Counted from the stretch's first letter, positions 34,032 through 43,266 are shown. The stretch: 64,000 nucleotides of DNA from an uncultured Eubacteriales bacterium (GCA_949878485.1 CATLAM010000002.1:1-64000); one strand, 5' to 3'. Notes: generated from the letters alone by a model not told the origin. Numbers and translations: made by a program.

Positions 34032-34186
34032 ACTAATCTTCTTAGAATCTTATTCTTAGCAATAGAGTCACCGCAAAACCGCCAATGAATATGCGGTTTT
34101 CGTTTGGCGGTGCAAAGAGTGAAAACAAGTCTTAAGGCGTGGCTTTTCGTGTTTACACGAAAACAAGCAAAAGACGCAGTTTTCAC
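34032..34186 (+). repeat. Structured intergenic repeat, copy E2
   Basis: Begins CTTAGAATCTTATTCTTAGC, core stem CACCGC-AAAACCGC / loop CAATGAATAT / GCGGTTTT / bulge CGTTTG / GCGGTG at 34069-34112, a second hairpin TTTTCGTGTTTACACGAAAA at 34144-34163, ends AAGACGCAGTTTT. Together with E1 it fills the 409-bp gene-free gap between rpsU and the HTH gene. Confidence 0.8.
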
Positions 34187-34390
34187 TCAATCATCTAATC
34201 CAGCAATATAATCCAATGAAACATTAAAATAATCTGCCAACACAATTACTGCTTCTAAACTTGGAACACGCTGACCTAGTTCCCAATAAGCAATTGCACT
34301 TTTTGATAATTTAACTAATTTTGCCAATTCAATTTGACTTAACCCTGCTTCTTCTCTTAATTCTTTAAGTCTTTCACTAAATTTACTCAT
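34187..34390 (-). CDS. XRE-family helix-turn-helix repressor
   Basis: The 67-aa protein is a single clear HTH_3 domain (LKELREEAGLSQIELAKLVKLSKSAIAYWELGQRVPSLE... LADYFNVSLDYI). It is divergent from a second small HTH gene, and two identical CCACAATTGTGG palindromes lie between them, so it probably represses one or both promoters. Confidence 0.9.
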   Translation of the reverse strand: MSKFSERLKELREEAGLSQIELAKLVKLSKSAIAYWELGQRVPSLEAVIVLADYFNVSLDYIAGLDD

Positions 34391-34413
34391 ATTATACTCC
34401 TAAAATATTTTTA

Positions 34414-34454
34414 CCACAATTGTGGACAAAATACTTGACTTCCCACAATTGTGG
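34414..34454. promoter_or_regulatory. Twin CCACAATTGTGG operators between divergent HTH genes
   Basis: Perfect 12-bp palindromes at 34414-34425 and 34443-34454, centres 29 bp apart (just under three helical turns). The second lies inside the spacer of the plus-strand promoter. Confidence 0.75.
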
Positions 34455-34464
34455 ACAGTATAAT
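34435..34464 (+). promoter_or_regulatory. Promoter of the plus-strand HTH gene
   Basis: TTGACT (34435-34440) and TATAAT (34459-34464) are 18 bp apart, with a CCACAATTGTGG operator filling the spacer. Confidence 0.75.
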
Positions 34465-34481
34465 AATAAAAAGGAGTCAAA

Positions 34482-34712
34482 ATGAAAAACATAATTAAAA
34501 CAGAATTTATAAAAAAATATATAAAGGAAAACAAACTCACTAAAACCGAATTTTGCAAACTTTGCGACATTTCAACATCAACCTTAAACTCATTGCTGAA
34601 AAACAAAGTTTTAATTAAACTGGAAACATTGATTAAAATTTCTAAGTCTACAAAAATCACAATAGATGATTTTCTTGGCTTAAATTTTTCAAAACCAAAT
34701 AAAAAAGCCTGA
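34482..34712 (+). CDS. Small helix-turn-helix regulator
   Basis: The 76-aa protein has an XRE-like HTH (LTKTEFCKLCDISTSTLNSLLKNKVLIKLETLIKISKSTKI) and little else. AAAGGAG precedes the ATG. It is divergent from the repressor at 34187 and controlled by an operator-containing promoter, which suggests a small two-regulator switch. Confidence 0.8.
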   Translation: MKNIIKTEFIKKYIKENKLTKTEFCKLCDISTSTLNSLLKNKVLIKLETLIKISKSTKITIDDFLGLNFSKPNKKA

Positions 34713-34781
34713 AATATTCCAGACTTAATCATATTAAACAAAAATTAAATATTTTCACAACCCTGAATACACTCTGCACTG

Positions 34782-36026
34782 TCAACTTTTCACTATATTA
34801 CACAACGCGCCTTGCTTATACGGTTTGTCAATTTCAACTTCCACCACATCACCAACTTTTGCTTGACCTTTGCAATAGCATTTTATATAGTTTTCAGTGT
34901 AACCTTCAAATAAGCCATTGTTTTCTTCTTCAATCAAAACCTTTCCAAATTTATTTTTAGAAATAAAATCTAATTTCATTTTGTTTCCAATTTCTTCCAA
35001 CTTTTTCAAACGCTCAGCCTTAACTTTTCCAGACAAATCTTGATAAAGTTTTGATGCAACAGTTCCACTTCTTTGCGAATATGGAAATATGTGCAACTGT
35101 GAAAATTTAACTTTTTGAACAAACTCACAAGTTTCTTCAAACTGTTGTTCTGTTTCTGTTGGAAAACCAACTATAACATCGGTTGTAATCCCCGCAAACG
35201 GAAAATATTTTCTGATTAAATTAACACTGTCCAAAAACCGTGCAGTGGTATATTTTCTGTTCATTTTCTTCAAAACCCCATCACTTCCGCTTTGAAGAGA
35301 AAGATGAAAATGCGGACAAAAATTTTTTAAATTCTTAAGTCTTTGCAAAAATGCTTCATCAACCAAATTGTCTTCCATTGAAGAAAGCCTAAGTCTTTTT
35401 CCAAAACAATCAAGTTTTTCCAAAAGTGTGGCAAGTCCTTTTTGACCATCCACTTCAAAACTTGAAACATCAATTCCAACAAGCACAATTTCGTTGACAT
35501 TTTCAGGAAGCCTTTTCACTTCATCAACAACACTTTCCACACTTCGTGATCTGCTTCTTCCACGCAAATAAGGAATAATGCAATAAGAACAAAAATTGTT
35601 GCACCCATCTTGAATTTTTATAAAAGCCCTTGATAATGTTTGTGCAGAAAACAGGTCGTCTTCATAAACAGTTGGCAAATCAAAAAGTTTTCTACCCAAA
35701 TTTTCCAACTCATCTAAAAGTTTTTTCTTGCCTGCTGTGCCAATCACAAAATTGACGCCTTTTTCTTCAAATTGACAAGGTCTGTTTTGGCTGGCACAAC
35801 CCATTACAAAAATTTTGGCGTCCTTGTTAAATTTTCTGGCGCGCTCAATCATTTGTCTGGACTTCTTTTCGGCTTCATTTGTAACAGCACAAGTGTTGAT
35901 TATGTAAGCATCGGCAAATTCCAACTTATCGCCAGCGTCAAACCCACGATTTTTTAGTTCAAAAATGAGAGCATCGCTCTCATATTTGTTTACTTTGCAA
36001 CCTAAAGTTAAAACAGAAATTTTCAT
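34782..36026 (-). CDS. mtaB: tRNA t6A37 methylthiotransferase MtaB
   Basis: The 414-aa protein has an N-terminal MTTase domain (LGCKVNKYESD), a radical-SAM CNNFCSYCIIPYLRG motif (CxxxCxxC) and a C-terminal TRAM-like domain. It adds a methylthio group to t6A37 in ANN-decoding tRNAs. I use ATG 36026; it starts one base after the rsmE stop (TAAGATG), with a GTGGA site inside rsmE. Confidence 0.93.
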   Translation of the reverse strand: MKISVLTLGCKVNKYESDALIFELKNRGFDAGDKLEFADAYIINTCAVTNEAEKKSRQMIERARKFNKDAKIFVMGCASQNRPCQFEEKGVNFVIGTAGKKKLLDELENLGRKLFDLPTVYEDDLFSAQTLSRAFIKIQDGCNNFCSYCIIPYLRGRSRSRSVESVVDEVKRLPENVNEIVLVGIDVSSFEVDGQKGLATLLEKLDCFGKRLRLSSMEDNLVDEAFLQRLKNLKNFCPHFHLSLQSGSDGVLKKMNRKYTTARFLDSVNLIRKYFPFAGITTDVIVGFPTETEQQFEETCEFVQKVKFSQLHIFPYSQRSGTVASKLYQDLSGKVKAERLKKLEEIGNKMKLDFISKNKFGKVLIEEENNGLFEGYTENYIKCYCKGQAKVGDVVEVEIDKPYKQGALCNIVKS

Positions 36027-36027
36027 C

Positions 36028-36732
36028 TTAGTTTCCACTTAAAATTGAGATAAGGCTCATCATGGCAACAGAAGCAGTTTCTGCACGCAAAATTCTTTTG
36101 CCAAGGCTGATTGTAACAGCACCTTTTTCAATAAATAAATCTTTTTCTCTTTGAGAGAAACCACCTTCTGAACCAACAATAATAGCAATGTTTTTAGCTT
36201 TAACAATTTCTCTTGGTTTTTCGCCAGAATCAGCACGCTCGTTAGCAAACAAAACTATGTCGAAATCTTTAAAACTTTCAACAATCTCTTCCACAGTTTT
36301 GGCACTGTCAATGACAGGAACAATTGTTCTTTCACATTGTTTACACGCATTCATGGCAATTGTGTTAAGTCTTTCAACTTTATGTTCGTTCACTTTTGCA
36401 ATGACATAATCACTGACAAAAGGCACCACTTTTGTTATGCCGATTTCAGTTGCTTTCTGAACAATAAATTCAAACTTAGGACCTTTTGTAATTGCTTGAA
36501 AAAGCACTATATTTTTTCTTGGATTACATTCACAAACACTTGTTCCTGTAATAGCACAAATGGCACGACCCTTTTCCATTTTTTCAATCTGGCAGACGTA
36601 TTCATTTTCATCATTTAAAAACGCAATCAACTGCTCACCAACATTCATTCTTAAAACATTTTTAAGATGAACAAATTCATCGCCTTCAACATAAACCATG
36701 TCGCCAACGCGTTTTCCGAAAAATCTTCTCAT
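36028..36732 (-). CDS. rsmE: 16S rRNA m3U1498 methyltransferase RsmE
   Basis: The 234-aa protein has an N-terminal PUA-like domain and a SPOUT knot with FQAITKGPKFEFIVQKATEIGI and IVGSEGGFSQREKDLF. It methylates U1498 of 16S rRNA. Next to dnaJ and mtaB as in many Firmicutes, but prmA, normally between dnaJ and rsmE, is absent. Confidence 0.94.
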   Translation of the reverse strand: MRRFFGKRVGDMVYVEGDEFVHLKNVLRMNVGEQLIAFLNDENEYVCQIEKMEKGRAICAITGTSVCECNPRKNIVLFQAITKGPKFEFIVQKATEIGITKVVPFVSDYVIAKVNEHKVERLNTIAMNACKQCERTIVPVIDSAKTVEEIVESFKDFDIVLFANERADSGEKPREIVKAKNIAIIVGSEGGFSQREKDLFIEKGAVTISLGKRILRAETASVAMMSLISILSGN

Positions 36733-36804
36733 TTAAGCCCCCTTTCATTTCAATTTTAAACAATTTTTGCCTAAAATGCAAACAAATAACAAACATTTTT
36801 CAAA

Positions 36805-36835
36805 AAGAAAAAATGAAGGTTAAAGTCCCTTCATT
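36805..36835 (-). terminator. Terminator of dnaJ
   Basis: AATGAAGG and CCTTCATT pair around an 8-nt loop that includes the dnaJ stop, with T on the minus strand. Confidence 0.7.
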
Positions 36836-37953
36836 TTGTTTGTAAAATCTTTCGATTTTGGAAAATCATTTTCGTTGAAATTTTCTTCCAATTCTTTTAA
36901 TAAATCTTTAGCCTTTCTGTTTAAGTTCTTAGGTGGTTCACTCTTAATTGTAACAAGCAAATCGCCATACGCTTCACGATTAAGGATTTTTACACCTTTC
37001 CCTTTCAAACGCATAATTGTTCCACTTTGCGTGCCTTCTTCAATCTTCAGCGTAGTTGTTCCTTTTGTAAGCGGAATTTCCACCTTACCACCTAAAAGAC
37101 AAGTCGTGAAAGGAATAAATAAGTCAAACATAAGGTCGTTGCCATTTCTCTTAAAAATCTTGTGATTAGCAACAGAAATTTTGATGTTTAAATCACCATT
37201 GATGCCTTGTCTTGATGGAGCATTTCCTTCGCCTTTCATGCGAATGGTTTGCCCATCGTTGATTCCAGCAGGCACTTTAACGCGCACTTCTGCAACATTT
37301 CTGCTGTAACCTTTTCCAAAGCATTCTTCACATCTTTCTTTGATGATTTTTCCTGTTCCAGAACATTTAGGGCAAACACCTTCTCTGATTGTTGTTCCAA
37401 ACATGGTGTTTTGTTGAATTCTCACTCTGCCAGCCCCATGACAATCAGGACAAGTCGAAAATTCTTTACCATTTTTTGCACCAGTTCCAGAGCATTTTTC
37501 ACAAGTTTCAACTCTGTTGAAAGAAATGATTTTCTCTACACCAAAAATGGCTTCTTCAAATGACAATTTCATGTTTACATAAACATCTTCACCACGTTCA
37601 TTAACTCGACCGCGACCTTCGCCACCGCCAAACGCAGAAAATATGTCAGAAAATATGTCAGAAAAACCGCCAAATCCTTGACCGCCACCAAAAAAATCAC
37701 CAAATCCGCCAGCACCACCGCCACCAAACTGTGGGCCATCTGCACTGCCATATTGGTCATAATTTGCGCGTTTTTTTTCATCACCCAAGACTTCATAGGC
37801 TTCGTTTATTTCTTTAAACTTTTCTGCCGCTTCTGGAGTTTTGTTTAAATCGGGATGATATTTTTTTGCCAAACGACGATATGCGGATTTAATTTCGTCC
37901 GCATCCGCACCTTTTTGCACACCCAATATTTCATAATAATCTTTTCCAGCCAT
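36820..37953 (-). CDS. dnaJ: Chaperone DnaJ
   Basis: The 377-aa protein has a J domain with HPD (YHPDLNK), a Gly/Phe-rich linker and four CxxCxGxG zinc motifs ([32 protein letters not shown]), then the C-terminal substrate domains. It is separated from dnaK by two unrelated small enzymes. Confidence 0.97.
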   Translation of the reverse strand: MAGKDYYEILGVQKGADADEIKSAYRRLAKKYHPDLNKTPEAAEKFKEINEAYEVLGDEKKRANYDQYGSADGPQFGGGGAGGFGDFFGGGQGFGGFSDIFSDIFSAFGGGEGRGRVNERGEDVYVNMKLSFEEAIFGVEKIISFNRVETCEKCSGTGAKNGKEFSTCPDCHGAGRVRIQQNTMFGTTIREGVCPKCSGTGKIIKERCEECFGKGYSRNVAEVRVKVPAGINDGQTIRMKGEGNAPSRQGINGDLNIKISVANHKIFKRNGNDLMFDLFIPFTTCLLGGKVEIPLTKGTTTLKIEEGTQSGTIMRLKGKGVKILNREAYGDLLVTIKSEPPKNLNRKAKDLLKELEENFNENDFPKSKDFTNKMKGL

Positions 37954-37965
37954 TTATTTTTCCTT

Positions 37966-38448
37966 TTAAAAATTTTTAATAATGGAATCTTCCCCAAAAT
38001 TTCTTTTACATAATTTAATAAATTGTTCTTTATCCAATGGATTTTTCGACGCAGATCCTACATAATCAATCAAAATATATGGTTTTATCCCTTTGTCAAA
38101 AAGTTGATAAGCAATCGCTAAAACACAAGCATCATAATCAGTTCCACACAAATAAACTTTATCTGTTTTATTAAACTGATTTACCCCCCCCGATTCAAGG
38201 GAATATGAAGTCTTTTCCAAAATTGTAACATCATTTGGCAATTCCACAGCAAATTCTTGTTCTGATTTAGTCATCAAATTTTCCCAATTTAAAAATATTA
38301 CAAAAGGGCTTTCCTTTTTGTTTACAAACTTCGTTGCATAAAATTTGTCAAATGGTTTTGAAAACAATTTCTTAATTCTATCTATTAAGAATTTATTTTT
38401 TTCATTCATAAAACCTTTTTGCATATCAACAATAAGAAGTTTTTCCAT
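37966..38448 (-). CDS. Isochorismatase-family cysteine hydrolase
   Basis: The 160-aa protein has the Asp-Lys-Cys triad of the family: D in IVDMQKGF, K in ILEKTSYS, C in GTDYDACVLA, so it resembles nicotinamidase-like or isochorismatase-like amidases. The substrate is not clear. Eight Gs (plus-strand Cs 38184-38191) encode part of SLESGGVNQF between the Lys and Cys motifs; in this copy the frame is intact, but a one-base slip would truncate the enzyme. Confidence 0.85.
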   Translation of the reverse strand: MEKLLIVDMQKGFMNEKNKFLIDRIKKLFSKPFDKFYATKFVNKKESPFVIFLNWENLMTKSEQEFAVELPNDVTILEKTSYSLESGGVNQFNKTDKVYLCGTDYDACVLAIAYQLFDKGIKPYILIDYVGSASKNPLDKEQFIKLCKRNFGEDSIIKNF

Positions 38449-38475
38449 AAAAATCCTTTATTTTTTACAGTTGTT

Positions 38476-38850
38476 CTAAAAGAATTCTTCAGAAACAACC
38501 AATCCATTTTTTACATAACATATTTCACTTGCAAAAAATCTCTCTTGAAATTCAACCAATGCTGCAATTTGCTCTGGTGTATAATTTTTATCTTTTGGCA
38601 TAACAACAAGTTTATCGTCATCATCATTTGTTCTGTGTATTATGGCTTTTACTACCCCACCCACATAATGTTCAAGTGGTTTGTGTTCGCCTAAAACATA
38701 AGCATCTAATTCTTCACCATCTCCAGAAACAGTGTTTGGAATGTAACCATAGTTGACAGGATAGACAAAACCATGCTTAGGATGTTTGCTTCCAAGCGGT
38801 CTGTCCATAACAACTTCAACTTCTTTTCCAAGATAATTCAATGTTTCCAT
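38476..38850 (-). CDS. Inorganic pyrophosphatase-like protein
   Basis: The protein is 124 aa from the ATG at 38850 (METLNYLGKEVEV). GFVYPVNYGYIPNTVSGDGEELDAYVLG matches the family I PPase metal site (D-G-x-x-L-D). It is shorter than the usual about 175 aa, as in a small clostridial subgroup, and lacks the C-terminal helix, so activity is likely but not certain. It follows repeat E3 downstream of dnaK. Confidence 0.75.
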   Translation of the reverse strand: METLNYLGKEVEVVMDRPLGSKHPKHGFVYPVNYGYIPNTVSGDGEELDAYVLGEHKPLEHYVGGVVKAIIHRTNDDDDKLVVMPKDKNYTPEQIAALVEFQERFFASEICYVKNGLVVSEEFF

Positions 38851-38934
38851 AAATTTATTTATTCCCTTAAAACATAGTAAAGGAGAAAGAGTCATCACAA
38901 ATTAAGATAATTTTACATAACACCAGAACTCTTC

Positions 38935-39072
38935 ACTTACTCTCTCCCACTTAGCAATAGCGTCGCACCAAACTCACAAGAATTTGTGAGTTTGGTTTGG
39001 TCGCGAAATTTAATAAACAAGCGTTAGTGCGACACTTTTCGGACAAGACCGAAAATAAGCCACAAGCGCAGT
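38935..39072 (+). repeat. Structured intergenic repeat, copy E3
   Basis: Begins ACTTAGCAATAGCGTCGC; core stem TCGC.ACC-AAACTCACAA / short loop / TTGTGAGTTT / bulge GGTTT / GGT.CGCGA at 38963-39006; a second hairpin TTTTCGG...CCGAAAA at 39036-39052; ends AAGCGCAGTTTA, abutting the dnaK stop. Its stem bases differ from E1, E2 and E4 but the layout is the same. Confidence 0.75.
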
Positions 39073-40899
39073 TTATTCAATTGTTACTTCTGGATCTCCG
39101 TCATCTTTCTTGTCGCCGTTGCCTTGTTCGCCAGCATCACCGTTTGTGCCATTTGGATTAGCGTTTTGATATAACTTAGTGAAAACTTCGTTGGAAACTT
39201 TTGTAAGTTCGTCAAGTTCTTTCTTAATTACTTCAATGTCTTCACTTTCAAATTCTTTCTTAGCCTTTTCAAGTTCATCTTCAAGGCGTTTTTTATCATC
39301 GGCTGAAAGTTTATCGCCGTTTTCTTTCAACAACTTTTCAAGAGAGTAAACCATATTGTCTGCTTGATTTTTTGTTTCAACAAATTCTTTTCTCTTCTTG
39401 TCTTCTTCTGCATGTGCTTCGGCTTCTTTGATTGCCTTGTCAATGTCTTCTTCCTTAAGGTTTGAAGAAGCAGTGATTGTAATGTTTTGTTCTTTATTAG
39501 TTCCAAGGTCTTTTGCAGAAACTTTAACAATTCCGTTTGCATCGATGTCAAAAGTTACTTCAATTTGTGGAACACCTCTTGGTGCAGGTGGAATGTCAGA
39601 AAGTTGGAATCTTCCAAGAGTTTTGTTTTGAGCAGCAAATTCTCTTTCGCCTTGCAAAACATGAATGTCAACACCAGGTTGATTGTCAGCAGCAGTTGAG
39701 AAAATTTGAGATTTCTTTGTTGGAATAGTTGTGTTTCTTTCAATAAGTTTTGTAAACACACCGCCCAAAGTTTCAATACCAAGTGAAAGTGGAGTTACAT
39801 CAAGAAGAAGCACATCCTTAACTTCCCCTGCAAGCACGCCTGCTTGAATAGCAGCACCAACAGCAACGCATTCGTCTGGGTTAATGCCTTTAAATGGTTC
39901 TTTTCCAGTAAAGTTTTTAACTGCTTCAACAACAGCAGGAATTCGTGTTGATCCACCAACAAGAATAACTTTGTCAATTTGATTCTTAGAAAGTTTGGCA
40001 TCTTTCAATGCTTTTTCACAGCAAGTAATTGTTTCTTTAACCAAATCTTCTGTCAAAGCATCAAATTTAGCACGAGAAAGTTCGGTTTCCAAGTGTCTTG
40101 GACCATTTGCATCAGCAGCAATAAATGGCAAACTGATTGTTGTCATAGGTGTTGCAGAAAGGTCAATTTTTGCCTTTTCAGCAGTTTCTTTAAGTCTTTG
40201 CATAGCAAGTTTATCTTTTGATAAATCCATGCCACCATTAGATTTTTTAAATTCTTCAACCAAGAAATCAATAATTCTGTTGTCGAAGTCATCTCCACCA
40301 AGACGAGTGTTTCCGTTTGTAGACAAAACTTCAAACACATTGTCGCCAATTTCCAAAATTGAAACATCGAATGTTCCACCACCAAGGTCATAAACCAAGA
40401 TCTTTTGATTTTGGTTTTCGCCTTTGTCAAGGCCATATGCAAGAGCAGCAGCAGTAGGTTCGTTGATAATTCTCAAAACTTCAAGTCCAGCAATTTTTCC
40501 AGCGTCTTTTGTCGCTTGTCTTTGGCTGTCGTTAAAGTAAGCAGGCACAGTGATTACTGCTTGAGTAACTTTTTCGCCCAAATAACTTTCAGCATCTGCT
40601 TTAAGTTTAGCCAAAACCATGGAAGAAATTTCTTGTGGTGTATAATCTTTTCCATTGAGTTTTGTTTTATAATTAGTTCCCATTTCTCTTTTAATGGAAA
40701 TGATTGTGTTGTCGTGATTTACAATTGCTTGACGCTTTGCCACTTTACCCACAAGTCTTTCTCCGTCTTTTGTGTAAGCCACAACAGAAGGTGTAGTTCT
40801 GTCACCTTCAGCGTTTGCGATGACAGCAGGTTTTCCACCTTCCATAACTGCCACACATGAATTTGTTGTTCCTAAGTCAATACCAATAATTTTACTCAT
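39073..40899 (-). CDS. dnaK: Chaperone DnaK (Hsp70)
   Basis: The 608-aa protein has [36 protein letters not shown] and VGGSTRIP, with a substrate domain and a Gly-rich end. It is third in hrcA-grpE-dnaK. A hairpin (TGTGC...GCACA) lies in the 56-nt gap after grpE, and AAAAAGGAG before the ATG. Confidence 0.98.
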   Translation of the reverse strand: MSKIIGIDLGTTNSCVAVMEGGKPAVIANAEGDRTTPSVVAYTKDGERLVGKVAKRQAIVNHDNTIISIKREMGTNYKTKLNGKDYTPQEISSMVLAKLKADAESYLGEKVTQAVITVPAYFNDSQRQATKDAGKIAGLEVLRIINEPTAAALAYGLDKGENQNQKILVYDLGGGTFDVSILEIGDNVFEVLSTNGNTRLGGDDFDNRIIDFLVEEFKKSNGGMDLSKDKLAMQRLKETAEKAKIDLSATPMTTISLPFIAADANGPRHLETELSRAKFDALTEDLVKETITCCEKALKDAKLSKNQIDKVILVGGSTRIPAVVEAVKNFTGKEPFKGINPDECVAVGAAIQAGVLAGEVKDVLLLDVTPLSLGIETLGGVFTKLIERNTTIPTKKSQIFSTAADNQPGVDIHVLQGEREFAAQNKTLGRFQLSDIPPAPRGVPQIEVTFDIDANGIVKVSAKDLGTNKEQNITITASSNLKEEDIDKAIKEAEAHAEEDKKRKEFVETKNQADNMVYSLEKLLKENGDKLSADDKKRLEDELEKAKKEFESEDIEVIKKELDELTKVSNEVFTKLYQNANPNGTNGDAGEQGNGDKKDDGDPEVTIE

Positions 40900-40955
40900 T
40901 TTTTTAATCTCCTTTTTGTTTTCGTGTGCTTATATGCACATATTTTTTGTTGTCA

Positions 40956-41492
40956 TTATGACAATTTGTTAACTATTACTTTTGAATATCTTATTACTTT
41001 TCCGTTCATGCACCATCCTGTTTGATATTCGTCCAAAATGGTGTCTTCTTCTTTGCTTGGGTCACTCATAACCGCAATAACATTGTGCATATGAGGGTTA
41101 TAGACCTTGCCTATTGTTTCAATTTTTTCCACTTTCAAGGTCTGCAAAGCGTCCAAAATTTTGTTTTCAATCATGTTTACACCTGCCAAAACTTTTTCGT
41201 CTGCAATGTTTTTCTTTGCTTCCTTAAAAGTGTCTAAACAAGGTAAAAACACTTCAATAACGCTTTTTATGCCTTCTTGTCTTTGATAATCAAGTTGTTC
41301 TGCCACTCGTTTACGATAGTTATCAAAGTCTGCTTGAAGTCGTTGTGCCATCTGTAAATATTGTCCTGCTTGGTCGGAAGTTTGAACATTTTCGTCAAGT
41401 TCAAAATCTTCTCCTTCGTGACAATGACAATCACAGCATCCTTCACATTTTTCTTCTTTGTTTTCGCAAGTTTTTGTTTTGTCCTTTTTCAT
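40956..41492 (-). CDS. grpE: Nucleotide exchange factor GrpE
   Basis: The 178-aa protein begins with a Cys/His/acidic head (CENKEEKCEGCCDCHCHEGED), then a long coiled coil (RLQADFDNYRKRVAEQ) and the family C-terminus (YNPHMHNVIAV... GWCMNGKVIRYSKVIVNK). It releases ADP from DnaK. The Cys/His cluster at the N-terminus is unusual for GrpE and might bind metal. Confidence 0.95.
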   Translation of the reverse strand: MKKDKTKTCENKEEKCEGCCDCHCHEGEDFELDENVQTSDQAGQYLQMAQRLQADFDNYRKRVAEQLDYQRQEGIKSVIEVFLPCLDTFKEAKKNIADEKVLAGVNMIENKILDALQTLKVEKIETIGKVYNPHMHNVIAVMSDPSKEEDTILDEYQTGWCMNGKVIRYSKVIVNKLS

Positions 41493-42491
41493 TTACTCTC
41501 CTTTTTCTTTGCCAAGTTCGTCAACCACAATTTTAAGTGCAGTTGCAATGCCCATATAATCCATATTTTGTGGGCCAAACACACCAATTGATGCTACTTT
41601 GTTTCCCCCAACAATTATTGGTGCTTTTACAACCGAGCATTTGTCGCCATTATCTTCAGCAACAACCGCAGAAATCGAACTTGCATCGTCATCCAGCACT
41701 TCAATCAAACTTTCTTGGTCGTTTAATGTTTTCAAAACTTTCTTGGTTTCTTCCAAATTCTTGTCATGTTCTGCCATGTCTGCAACTTTCCCCGCCTGAA
41801 CATTCAAAAGTTTTTGCTTGTTCATTTTGGAAAGCCCAACCACAACACTGTCAACAACATTTTGAAACGCTTTAATCTCTCCGCTCATACCTTTTCCAAG
41901 TTGACTTATGTTCTCCATTAAAAAGCCCATAGTTTCGCCTTTGAAATATTTGGTTAGATAATTCGAAGCGTCTTGACAATTCTCTGGTGTTGCCACAATG
42001 TCCATGGTGTTTGTGATGTAACCATAATTTGTTCCAATCAAAACCATGCACTTGTTTTCCAAAAGTGGAATAATCTTAAACTCTTGCAAAACCAAGTTTT
42101 CCATGCCATTGACCAGCACCACTGTTGGATAGTTTGTTGCATTGCTGATGATCTTTGCAATTCCTGCCACAATATCGTTAAGACTTTGTGTTCTGTTTTC
42201 AATCAGTTTTCTCACTTCTTCCAACTCACCATTTGTCACCTTTATGGTTTTCAAAATGTTTTCCACATAAAAGCGATAACCTTGTGCCGTAGGGATGCGT
42301 CCACCCGAAGTGTGCAACTGTTTCAAAAAGCCCATAGCCTCCAACGCATTAAGTTCATTGCGAAGTGTTGCAGTTGAAACATCAAGAAGAGTTCTGTCCT
42401 TAACTGAATTGGATGTAATCGGTGCAGAATCCTTGATAAATTCTTCAACAGCAATGTTTAGGATTTTGATTTTTCTTTCAGAAAGTTCCAT
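41493..42491 (-). CDS. hrcA: Heat-inducible repressor HrcA
   Basis: The 332-aa protein starts MELSERKIKILNIAVEEFI with a winged-helix domain (VSTATLRNELNALEAMGFLKQLHTSGGRIPTAQGYRFYV). It binds CIRCE and represses the operon. Start at 42491, AAGGGC upstream. It directly abuts grpE. Confidence 0.96.
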   Translation of the reverse strand: MELSERKIKILNIAVEEFIKDSAPITSNSVKDRTLLDVSTATLRNELNALEAMGFLKQLHTSGGRIPTAQGYRFYVENILKTIKVTNGELEEVRKLIENRTQSLNDIVAGIAKIISNATNYPTVVLVNGMENLVLQEFKIIPLLENKCMVLIGTNYGYITNTMDIVATPENCQDASNYLTKYFKGETMGFLMENISQLGKGMSGEIKAFQNVVDSVVVGLSKMNKQKLLNVQAGKVADMAEHDKNLEETKKVLKTLNDQESLIEVLDDDASSISAVVAEDNGDKCSVVKAPIIVGGNKVASIGVFGPQNMDYMGIATALKIVVDELGKEKGE

Positions 42492-42517
42492 CTTAAAACG
42501 CCCTTTATAAAAGTTTG

Positions 42518-42544
42518 CTAGCACTCTCTACTTCACAGTGCTAG
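42518..42544. promoter_or_regulatory. CIRCE operator
   Basis: CTAGCACTC-N9-CAGTGCTAG matches the CIRCE consensus TTAGCACTC-N9-GAGTGCTAA with one unpaired position per arm; it lies just after the hrcA promoter. Confidence 0.9.
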
Positions 42545-42548
42545 CATT

Positions 42549-42577
42549 ATTATATGCAGAAAAAAAATAAAAGTCAA
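42549..42577 (-). promoter_or_regulatory. Promoter of hrcA-grpE-dnaK
   Basis: On the minus strand TTGACT (42572-42577) and TATAAT (42549-42554), 17-bp spacer, CIRCE immediately downstream. Confidence 0.85.
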
Positions 42578-42623
42578 ACAAAAATGACAATTTTTTAAAA
42601 AATTTTTAAAATATTTTTAAAAC

Positions 42624-42651
42624 AAAAAAATAACAGCACTTTGCTGTTATT
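42624..42651 (-). terminator. Terminator of the 194-aa gene
   Basis: AATAACAGCA and TGCTGTTATT form a 10-bp stem with a 3-nt loop and T on the minus strand. Confidence 0.75.
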
Positions 42652-42681
42652 TTATATAATATATATTATATTCATTATAAA

Positions 42682-43266
42682 CTATTTTTTATCGTTTGTC
42701 TTATCTCCTGAAACTTCTGTAAGAACATTACCAAGTCCTTTTCCATAAAGATTTCCAACCAATGCTTTTGTAACACTGCGTTCACGCTCACTGCAATATG
42801 TTTTACTTTCTTCACTGTTTTTTGCAAGATGTGGAACAATAACTTTGGCATATTCTTGGCCATAAACTTTAATTAAATACCCACGAAGAGTGTCATTGAT
42901 TTCACCAAGATTAAACTTATCAGTATCCTTAAATCTGACAATATCACCTTTAACATATCCACCTTCAACTTTTTCATCTCTGCTGTAACCAATTTCTTTA
43001 ACACCAAAGTTGTCGATATAGAAAGTATAACCTAAGTTTTCATAAACTTTGTCTCTTGGAATGTTTGTATATTTTTCATCAAAAAGCACAGGAAAAGCAT
43101 AGCCATCACCATTAAAACCTTTTGCTCCATCACTTAAAAACACAAATATTACAGGCATATATCCTTCTTTGTTATCATTACGAAATGCGTTTTTAACTTG
43201 TTGTTCCAAAAATTCAAACCCGCCAACAAGCCCGCGTTCAATCCAAAAATTATAATCTTTTTTCAT
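42682..43266 (-). CDS. Unknown 194-aa protein
   Basis: A soluble protein (starts MKKDYNFWIERGLVGGFEF) with no signal peptide or known motif and a charged tail. A strong AAAGGAG site and a terminator show it is a gene. It is divergent from a C-tract-controlled membrane protein. Confidence 0.7.
   Translation of the reverse strand: MKKDYNFWIERGLVGGFEFLEQQVKNAFRNDNKEGYMPVIFVFLSDGAKGFNGDGYAFPVLFDEKYTNIPRDKVYENLGYTFYIDNFGVKEIGYSRDEKVEGGYVKGDIVRFKDTDKFNLGEINDTLRGYLIKVYGQEYAKVIVPHLAKNSEESKTYCSERERSVTKALVGNLYGKGLGNVLTEVSGDKTNDKK

Noticed and set aside
33904..34186. CRISPR array
   Set aside because: Two tandem copies are long (over 110 bp) and different in the middle, with internal stems; no short identical repeats with unique spacers and no cas genes.
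34400..34741. 113-aa minus-strand frame with hydrophobic stretches
   Set aside because: It lies antisense to the small HTH gene at 34482-34712 and across the operator region.
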